Shown one piece after another: positions 1 to 4,021 of a stretch of 5,226 bases of DNA (its first letter is position 1; each line of letters opens with the position of its first letter). The notes under the pieces were generated by a model, which was not told the origin of the DNA, searched no databases, and saw nothing but the letters and a program-made list of their open reading frames with translations. This stretch comes from an uncultured Collinsella sp. (GTDB lineage Bacteria > Actinomycetota > Coriobacteriia > Coriobacteriales > Coriobacteriaceae): the NCBI GenBank assembly GCA_900545745.1, contig URAD01000053.1, positions 1-5,226 on the forward strand, given 5' to 3'. The position numbers and the translations under genes are program-made.

Positions 1-89
1 TCGGTAAATGCGGATTGTTCGGTGGGGAACTGTCTCGACAGCAGGCGCAGATACTTGAAGTCTTGCGGGTTGCGATCGAATGCGACCAT
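1..89 (-). CDS. fbp: Fructose-1,6-bisphosphatase, N-terminal fragment (partial at window edge)
   Basis: The reading frame starts at ATG 89-87 and runs off the left edge after 29 codons. The visible peptide begins MVAFDRNPQDFKYLRLL and continues with SRQFPTEQSAFT. This matches the start of the Firmicutes-type (class III) fructose-1,6-bisphosphatase, in which a short 'KYLxLLxxxxPT' helix precedes the conserved TEIINL segment; that segment would begin just outside the window. The enzyme hydrolyses fructose-1,6-bisphosphate to fructose-6-phosphate in cytoplasmic gluconeogenesis. The start is supported by a Shine-Dalgarno-like GGAAGGTG on the minus strand (101-94), four bases before the ATG. No catalytic metal-binding residues are visible because the fragment is too short. 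A perfect inverted repeat (117-146) lies just upstream and could be an operator. The family call rests only on the N-terminal pattern, so a different protein with a similar start cannot be fully excluded. Confidence 0.72.
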   Translation of the reverse strand, partial: MVAFDRNPQDFKYLRLLSRQFPTEQSAFT

Positions 90-116
90 GAAACACCTTC
101 CGATATGGTTGGTAAA

Positions 117-146
117 ACTGATAAACAGCGTCAAACGTTTATCAGT
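117..146. repeat. Perfect 10-bp inverted repeat, candidate operator upstream of fbp
   Basis: ACTGATAAAC (117-126) and its exact reverse complement GTTTATCAGT (137-146) are separated by 10 bases. The half-site centres are 20 bp apart, about two helical turns, which is typical of a site bound by a dimeric repressor or activator on one face of DNA. It sits 28-57 bp upstream of the fbp start codon, a position where a bound protein could control that promoter. The spacer lacks a T-run after either arm, so a DNA operator is more likely than a terminator. The regulator is unknown to me. Confidence 0.6.
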
Positions 147-205
147 ATGCGCCGCTTTTGTTTCGATTTTGCGCCAGCGGCTGAATTGTCGGCTGAACGG
201 TTTGG

Positions 206-217
206 TAAATCGATTTA
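206..217. repeat. 12-bp perfect palindrome TAAATCGATTTA
   Basis: The 12 bases are self-complementary. The palindrome overlaps one of the four TGGTAAA copies (203-209). It may be a regulator half-site pair, but no partner protein is identifiable. Confidence 0.4.
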
Positions 218-308
218 GTGAAGGTAGATGTGTTGGTCGGGTGGAGACGACAGAGGGTGTTTTCTCAGATATTTATGCGTGGGGCCGGTGGAGACGATGG
301 TGGTAAAG

Positions 309-349
309 ATGTTCACTATTTTTGGTTCGATTTGGTAAATAGTGGACAT
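309..349. repeat. 13-bp imperfect inverted repeat upstream of the DegV gene
   Basis: Arms 309-321 (ATGTTCACTATTT) and 337-349 (AAATAGTGGACAT) are complementary except for one T/G pair at 313/345, with a 15-base spacer. The right arm ends about 60 bp before the DegV start and overlaps a copy of TGGTAAA. There is no T-tract directly after it, so I read it as an operator or an RNA stem in a leader rather than a terminator. Confidence 0.5.
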
Positions 350-372
350 ATGTACCGCATGTAGGCTCACTG

Positions 373-381
373 TGCGATAAT
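373..381 (+). promoter_or_regulatory. Candidate extended -10 promoter for the DegV gene
   Basis: TGCGATAAT contains the TGn extension followed by GATAAT, one mismatch from TATAAT. It lies 28 bases before the start codon, which would give a short leader carrying the ribosome binding site. No good -35 hexamer is present at 16-18 bp, as is common for extended -10 promoters. TGGACA at 343-348 is too far away to serve. Confidence 0.4.
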
Positions 382-397
382 TTGCGCAGCAATGAGT

Positions 398-403
398 AAG
401 GAG
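398..403 (+). promoter_or_regulatory. Shine-Dalgarno AAGGAG that fixes the DegV start
   Basis: AAGGAG is followed by a six-base spacer and ATG at 410. An in-frame ATG at 392 lies upstream of this site and has no ribosome binding site of its own, so 410 is the better start. Confidence 0.75.
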
Positions 404-409
404 CCTCAT

Positions 410-1300
410 ATGAGTGATTTTGTCCTGACCTGTGAATCCGCCGCCGATCGAACCCGTGAGTTCTTTGCGTCGCGCAATATCCCTGTCGTGTGTTTTCATT
501 ACGAGATCGACGATGTTGTCTATACGGACGATCTGTATCAGTCGATTACGCCGGACGAGTTTTTTGCCCAGATTGCCGCGGGCGCCATGCCCAAGACGTC
601 TCAGGTGAGCGTGGGTGAGTACGAGGAGTTTTGGGAGCCGTTTGTTGCCGAGGGTAAAGACGTGCTGCACCTGACGTTGTCGTCGGGTATTTCGGGCACG
701 TATGGATCGGCCTGCGTCGCGGCGCAGATGCTTGCGGATCGCTATCCCGAGGGCGGCAAGGTGCGCGTCATCGATTCGCTGGCGGCGTCTTCGGGCTTTG
801 GCCTGTTGTTGGAATATGCCGCCGATGTGCGCGATAGCGGGGCTTCACTCGACGAGACGGCTGCCTGGATCGAGGAGCACAAGCTCAACCTGCACCACTG
901 GTTCTTCTCGACCGATCTGTCGAGCTACCTGCGCGGCGGTCGCATTTCGGCCGCGAGCGCGATCATCGGCACGGCGCTTAAGATTTGCCCGCTTATGACG
1001 GTCGATTGCGAAGGTAAGCTGTCGCCACGTGAGAAGATTCGCACTAAGAAGCGCGCGATTTCCGAGATGGCTAAGACCATGATGGCACACGTGCAGGACG
1101 GTGCGGATTATTCGGGTAAGTGCATCATGTCGCAGTCAGCGTGCCGCGAGGATGCTGAGGCGGTCGCGGCGCTGATTGAGGAACAGGTTCCGCAGCTTAA
1201 AGGCAAGATTGAGATCAATGACATCGGTACTCTGATTGTCTCGCATACCGGACCTGGTACGGTGGCGCTCTTCTTTATGGGCGACAAGCGCGTGGATTAA
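410..1300 (+). CDS. DegV family protein (fatty-acid-binding, FakB-like)
   Basis: This is a 296-residue protein, the usual length for the family. DegV/FakB proteins bind a single fatty acid in the cytoplasm and, where a FakA kinase is present, present it for phosphorylation and entry into phospholipid synthesis. The family signatures are visible in order: TSQVS at residues 63-67, SSGISGTY at 91-98, a VIDS element at 120-123 followed by a small-residue stretch (SSGFG), YLRGGRIS at 173-180, and a later KICPLMTVDCEGKLSP segment matching the conserved 'kPil.v.dG.l.p' block. These residues line the lipid carboxylate site and the two-domain cleft in known structures. The start at 410 is chosen from its Shine-Dalgarno; the frame remains open to 392. 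It is transcribed divergently from fbp and appears to be a single-gene unit ending at the 1342-1369 hairpin. No kinase partner is in the window, so the exact lipid and partner are unknown. Confidence 0.93.
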   Translation: MSDFVLTCESAADRTREFFASRNIPVVCFHYEIDDVVYTDDLYQSITPDEFFAQIAAGAMPKTSQVSVGEYEEFWEPFVAEGKDVLHLTLSSGISGTYGSACVAAQMLADRYPEGGKVRVIDSLAASSGFGLLLEYAADVRDSGASLDETAAWIEEHKLNLHHWFFSTDLSSYLRGGRISAASAIIGTALKICPLMTVDCEGKLSPREKIRTKKRAISEMAKTMMAHVQDGADYSGKCIMSQSACREDAEAVAALIEEQVPQLKGKIEINDIGTLIVSHTGPGTVALFFMGDKRVD

Positions 1301-1341
1301 TTTGCCCCATCACGTCGCTGCATGATTGCTCAAACGAAAAC

Positions 1342-1369
1342 GGCCCGCCTCACGTTTATGGGGCGGGCC
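1342..1369. terminator. Hairpin terminator shared by convergent genes
   Basis: GGCCCGCC (1342-1349) pairs perfectly with GGCGGGCC (1362-1369). The stem extends inward by three more pairs, one of them G-U, to give 11 pairs and a six-base loop (1353-1358). On the minus strand it is followed by TTTT and a further T-rich stretch (1340-1331), a good Rho-independent arrangement, though it lies downstream of the gene ending at 1381. On the plus strand the following sequence has only a displaced TTTT (1376-1379), so termination of the DegV transcript would be weaker. Confidence 0.8.
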
Positions 1370-1380
1370 AAGATGTTTTG

Positions 1381-2472
1381 CTAGCGTTTCTTTCCGCGGA
1401 AGAAGAAGCCGTGCAGTGACGGCTTGAGGCTGCGGTTGGCGCGATGCTCTTCTACGCGCTCGTGGATCGAAGCGACGCGCTCGATGACTTCGTCGGGAAT
1501 CGGCACGTCAGGATTCATGTTCTCGACCTGGCTGACCTCGGCGGCGGCGACCTGGTCGATAATGGGCACATCATCGCGCGAGATGACAGGTGTGGCGTCT
1601 TCCTTCATCTTGCGATAACGCTGCATCATGTCGGTCTGTAGCTGCTGGGCCGAAGGCGGCGTCCAGATGATGGCGTTGGCGCCGGCGGCGATGGTCTCGC
1701 GAATGCTCTCGGGCGTCTTGCCGCCCGGCGCGATGAGCGGCAGGTTGGGATAGTGCTCGCGCAGCTCGCGTAGGACCTGGGGCGTGTTCTTACCGGCGGC
1801 GATGTTGAGAATCTTGGCTCCGGCGCGCACCTTGGCGTGGGCATCGTCGTCGCAGCGAACGACCGTGGCGATGACGGGGATGTCGGCGATGTTGGTGATG
1901 TGCTCGACCATCTCGGCAGTGGCGGGGGAGTTGACCACGCAGCCCGCCGCGCCCTGCATCTCGGAGACGGCTGCCATCTGTACGGAGCGCTTACCGGTGG
2001 TGGTGCCACCGCCCACGCCTACAAAGACCGGGCACTCGGCGACGGTCAGCAGCGCCTGCGTAATGGCCGGCTGCGGCGTGAAGGGGTAGACCGCAAAGAC
2101 GGCATCGGCGTTGGAGTTGCGGATAACCGCGACATCGGTGGTGTAGATGAGCGATTTGATGCGACGGCCGAAGAGCGTGAAGCCGCTGGCCTCCTCGATC
2201 TCGTCGGGCATGCGAAGGGCCGCCTTGCGCAGACGTCCGTCGATGGGCAGTGGCTCCATGGGGAGCAGTCCGTTGGGGGTCACGGGTACCTGGGGCTCGG
2301 TGAACTCGTCTGCAAGCTCGACCTCGGAGAAATCGACCGAGGCGACGATGTCCTCGTGAACCTCGGCGGGCACATCGATGGGAGCTTGGTCGTTTGCCGC
2401 GGCAGGCGTGTCGAAGGAGCTGGTGCCGACGAAGGCGTCGACGCGTTCGTTTAGGTCGTTGAGGGTATCCAT
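1381..2472 (-). CDS. Conserved TIM-barrel-like protein of unknown function
   Basis: This 363-residue protein has three visible parts. Residues 1-70 are an acidic, Ala/Pro-rich, probably disordered extension. Residues 72-285 are the conserved core, with alternating strands and helices such as KSLIYTTDVAVI, ADAVFAVYPF, CPVFVGVGGGTTTGKRS, IPVIATVV, AKILNIAAGKN, and a LIAPGGKTPESI...GANAIIW ending. The last pattern resembles the phosphate-binding strands of TIM barrels such as ThiE, TrpC or KDPG aldolase. Residues 286-363 are a charged tail ending in a basic FFFRGKKR. I recall similar cores without the extension in clostridia, labelled 'hydrolase' without demonstrated activity; this is memory, not a search. 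The start lacks a Shine-Dalgarno: the bases before ATG are GAGCCTCC. An internal ATG at residue 72 (2259) coincides with the core start but also lacks one. It converges on the DegV gene and shares its hairpin. Function is not assigned. Confidence 0.85.
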   Translation of the reverse strand: MDTLNDLNERVDAFVGTSSFDTPAAANDQAPIDVPAEVHEDIVASVDFSEVELADEFTEPQVPVTPNGLLPMEPLPIDGRLRKAALRMPDEIEEASGFTLFGRRIKSLIYTTDVAVIRNSNADAVFAVYPFTPQPAITQALLTVAECPVFVGVGGGTTTGKRSVQMAAVSEMQGAAGCVVNSPATAEMVEHITNIADIPVIATVVRCDDDAHAKVRAGAKILNIAAGKNTPQVLRELREHYPNLPLIAPGGKTPESIRETIAAGANAIIWTPPSAQQLQTDMMQRYRKMKEDATPVISRDDVPIIDQVAAAEVSQVENMNPDVPIPDEVIERVASIHERVEEHRANRSLKPSLHGFFFRGKKR

Positions 2473-2481
2473 GGAGGCTCG

Positions 2482-2487
2482 ATTCTA
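2482..2487 (-). promoter_or_regulatory. Candidate -10 element close to the start of the barrel-protein gene
   Basis: TAGAAT, one mismatch from TATAAT, lies on the minus strand with nine bases between it and ATG 2472. Transcription would then begin within about three bases of the start codon, giving an almost leaderless mRNA. This fits the absence of a Shine-Dalgarno. No clear -35 is present, so the evidence is weak. Confidence 0.3.
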
Positions 2488-2622
2488 TGCGATGACGGCC
2501 GGCGCGATGCAGCCGGAATTGCGAATGCTAAATCGTTTGACGAGTTGATTTTTCCCCGCCGCGCCATCCGTTAGACCGAAGGGCCGGCGAACGTGAAGGA
2601 GCTGTGGTGGCGGGGATCGAGG

Positions 2623-2631
2623 TGCTATCTT
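2623..2631 (+). promoter_or_regulatory. Candidate extended -10 promoter for the 56-residue membrane protein
   Basis: TGCTATCTT combines the TGn extension with TATCTT, two mismatches from TATAAT. It lies about 32 bases upstream of ATG 2664, leaving room for a short leader containing the GAGGTGA ribosome binding site. No good -35 is seen at normal spacing. Confidence 0.35.
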
Positions 2632-2663
2632 GAAAGTCTCGTTTAAAAGAGAGGTGACGCGGT

Positions 2664-2834
2664 ATGGAATTGACAGCAATGTTTGGCTCGATTGGCCTGT
2701 GTGTGGGCGCAATCGTTGTCGCCGCGGTCATCTACTTTGTGGTCACGGCCATTAAGGGCAAAAGGGCCGAACGCAAGGAGCGCACGATGCTTAAACAGCA
2801 TCGCGACCAGCAGGGCAAACGCGCACGGAGATAG
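2664..2834 (+). CDS. Small single-pass membrane protein, unknown function
   Basis: This 56-residue frame starts MELTAMFGSI and ends KRARR before TAG 2832-2834. Residues 7-30 form one continuous hydrophobic segment (IGLCVGAIVVAAVIYFVV), long enough to cross the membrane. Residues 31-56 are strongly basic, with 12 Lys/Arg against three acidic residues, so by the positive-inside rule the tail should be cytoplasmic. There is a good Shine-Dalgarno, GAGGTGA at 2651-2657, with a six-base spacer. An in-frame stop just upstream (2655-2657) fixes the start region. About two thirds of third codon positions are G or C, like neighbouring genes. It is divergent from the barrel-protein gene and convergent with the methyltransferase, ending 24 bp from it. 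I recognise no family. It could be a small accessory of a membrane complex, but nothing nearby indicates which. Confidence 0.7.
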   Translation: MELTAMFGSIGLCVGAIVVAAVIYFVVTAIKGKRAERKERTMLKQHRDQQGKRARR

Positions 2835-2859
2835 CTTGTTGAGTTTTGGATCCGTGCGC
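2821..2859. terminator. Inverted repeat spanning the convergent gene ends
   Basis: GCGCACGGA (2821-2829) and TCCGTGCGC (2851-2859) are exact reverse complements separated by 21 bases. The left arm lies inside the last codons of the small membrane protein and the right arm reaches the last base of the methyltransferase stop codon. The position suggests a bidirectional transcript end. Neither side is followed by a strong T-tract and the loop is large, so the terminator role is inferred. Confidence 0.5.
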
Positions 2860-3962
2860 TAGCTGCGTTTTCGGATCAGGGCAATGTAGAAGCCCTCAAA
2901 GTCGCGGCTAGGCGGAATGGTGAGCGTGCCGGGCAGGCCGTTGGCGATGGCCGATACCTGACCCGCGGCAATGGCTTCGGTCAGAGCGTTGGACTCGATG
3001 CGCGGCTCCTCACCAGCTTCCTGGGTGCGTCGTGCTTCACTTTCGCTTGGCGTGCCGTCGAGGGGGATGAGCTCGCAGTCCATATGCTTGTCGAGGGCCT
3101 CTTGCAGGGCGTCCTCGTTTTCCTGCGGCAAGATCGAACAGGTCGAATAGACGAGCGTGCCGCCCGGTTTGAGGGCACCCATGGCGCGGTCCAGAAGTGC
3201 TCGCTGCGAGCGGGCGCACTTGACGAGCAGCTGCTCGGTGAGGCCGCGCAGGCTTTTCTCGTTGCCACTGATGACGGTGCCCGTGCCGGTGCAGGGAGCG
3301 TCGAGCAGGATGCGGTCAAAGCGGAAGAACTCGTCGAGCTCGCGTGCGTCGATGCGCATGACGGGCACGTTTTTGGCACCTTGGCGGTGGAGGTTGGACT
3401 CAAGCTTTTCGGCGCGGGGAATGCTCATCTCGCAGGCCGTGAGGTGTGCCTGGCCCTGGGTGAGGGCGGCGATCTGCGTCGTCTTGCCGCCAGGGGCTGC
3501 GCACATGTCCAGGATGTCCTCGCCTGCCTGGGCGCCCAAGACCAACGGCGGCATCATGGACGACAGGCTCTGCAGATAGATCTTGCCGTCGCGGTAGATG
3601 TCGAGATCCCACAGATCGGAAACCTGGGCCTCGGGCAGGATAAAGGCGTCCGGATACCAGGTAACGGTTTGGCGCGCGATGCCGGCGGCATCGAGCGCGG
3701 CGGCGATGTCCTCGGCGGTCGTCTTGAGCGTGTTGGCGCGCAGTGTGACCGGGCGTGTGGCCGCGGCACCAAAGCCCTCGATCATGAGCTCGGCATCGGC
3801 GGGCGCATAGGCGCCGGCGACCGTGTCGACCATAAAGCGCGGCAGGTCGGCGGCGGAGTGTTGGGCGGCAAGCTGGTCGGAAAGCTCGGTGGAGGCAAAC
3901 TGCCTAAGCTTGAGCTCGGGCTTAACCTGCTTTTTCTGCTTACGACGACGCGGCTTGGACAT
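2859..3962 (-). CDS. NOP2/Sun (NSUN) family RNA cytosine-5 methyltransferase
   Basis: This 367-residue protein is predicted to transfer a methyl group from S-adenosylmethionine to C5 of a cytosine in rRNA or tRNA. The N-terminus is very basic (SKPRRRKQKKQVK), suiting RNA binding. A VTLRANTLKTT segment at residues 72-82 matches the family's 'RvNtLk' element. The methyltransferase core has motif I DMCAAPGGKTT (152-162), acidic AdoMet contacts at E178 and D205, motif IV DAPCTGTG (221-228) with the release cysteine C224, and motif VI YSTCSILPQENE (272-283) with the catalytic cysteine C275. The C-terminal FEGFYIALI (355-363) is the usual final strand. It lacks the NusB-like N-terminal domain of RsmB and is much shorter than E. 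coli RsmF (479 residues), so neither name is given. The start has an AAGGAAA ribosome binding site (3974-3968). It lies 59 bp downstream of the MetRS-like gene and may share its transcript. Confidence 0.93.
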   Translation of the reverse strand: MSKPRRRKQKKQVKPELKLRQFASTELSDQLAAQHSAADLPRFMVDTVAGAYAPADAELMIEGFGAAATRPVTLRANTLKTTAEDIAAALDAAGIARQTVTWYPDAFILPEAQVSDLWDLDIYRDGKIYLQSLSSMMPPLVLGAQAGEDILDMCAAPGGKTTQIAALTQGQAHLTACEMSIPRAEKLESNLHRQGAKNVPVMRIDARELDEFFRFDRILLDAPCTGTGTVISGNEKSLRGLTEQLLVKCARSQRALLDRAMGALKPGGTLVYSTCSILPQENEDALQEALDKHMDCELIPLDGTPSESEARRTQEAGEEPRIESNALTEAIAAGQVSAIANGLPGTLTIPPSRDFEGFYIALIRKRS

Positions 3963-4000
3963 CCGTCTTTCCTTCCCGTTCCAAATTGACTACTTTCCGG

Positions 4001-4020
4001 GCACGCCGCTGCTGGCGTGC
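4001..4020. terminator. GC-rich hairpin between the MetRS-like gene and the methyltransferase gene
   Basis: GCACGCC (4001-4007) and GGCGTGC (4014-4020) form a perfect 7-bp stem with a six-base loop, immediately after the TAA stop (4024-4022) of the minus-strand upstream gene. In the direction of transcription it is followed by CCGGAAAG rather than a T-run, so it is a poor intrinsic terminator. It may instead be a partial terminator or an RNA-stabilising stem within a two-gene transcript. Confidence 0.4.
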
Positions 4021-4021
4021 T

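Larger units (their letters stand above)
90..409. other. Repeat-rich divergent intergenic region between fbp and the DegV gene
   Basis: This 320-bp stretch has no supported gene. It is visibly more A/T-rich than its surroundings and holds several dyads and repeats: a 10-bp-arm inverted repeat (117-146), a 12-bp palindrome TAAATCGATTTA (206-217), a 13-bp-arm imperfect dyad (309-349), four same-strand copies of TGGTAAA, and an 11-bp direct repeat GGTGGAGACGA (240-250 and 287-297). Because the two flanking genes are transcribed away from each other, both promoters must lie here. Short open frames exist on both strands but have no convincing ribosome binding sites. The region could be a shared control region, a small interspersed repeat, or hold an untranslated leader or small RNA. 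Confidence 0.7.

Noticed and set aside
129..134. TTGACG on the minus strand as a -35 for fbp
   Set aside because: No acceptable -10 hexamer lies 16-18 bp downstream; the nearest candidates are 20-21 bp away. The fbp promoter is left unassigned.
151..181. 6-bp inverted repeat GCCGCT/AGCGGC
   Set aside because: The arms are short, the spacer is 19 bases and no T-tract follows. A repeat of this strength is expected by chance.
228..338. 36-residue plus-strand frame in the intergenic region
   Set aside because: A GAAGG lies only three bases before the ATG, too close for normal initiation. The composition is odd (Trp/Cys-rich) and its end lies inside the dyad region.
215..349. Short minus-strand frame starting at ATG 349 (44 residues)
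   Set aside because: No ribosome binding site precedes it, the ATG is part of the dyad arm, and the frame stays open upstream through antisense DegV sequence. It remains possible only if conserved in relatives.
392..409. Upstream ATG giving a six-residue longer DegV protein
   Set aside because: The Shine-Dalgarno AAGGAG lies downstream of this ATG and is properly spaced for ATG 410; nothing suitable precedes 392.
1990..2013. Apparent P-loop GGTTTGK in the barrel protein
   Set aside because: The residue after GK is Arg rather than Ser/Thr, and the surrounding strand order is that of a barrel, not a P-loop NTPase. No Walker B or switch motif follows.
1837..2454. 205-codon open frame on the plus strand
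   Set aside because: It is antisense to the barrel-protein gene and consists largely of Gly/Asp/Val strings typical of a reversed GC-rich coding strand.
2553..2616. 8-bp inverted repeat TCCCCGCC/GGCGGGGA
   Set aside because: The 48-base spacer is long and the arms are simple GC-rich sequence, so pairing is probably incidental.
3084..3989. 301-codon open frame on the plus strand
   Set aside because: It lies antisense to the methyltransferase, whose motifs are unmistakable. Its translation shows the Gly/Val/Arg-rich look of a GC-driven shadow frame, with no domain and no ribosome binding site.
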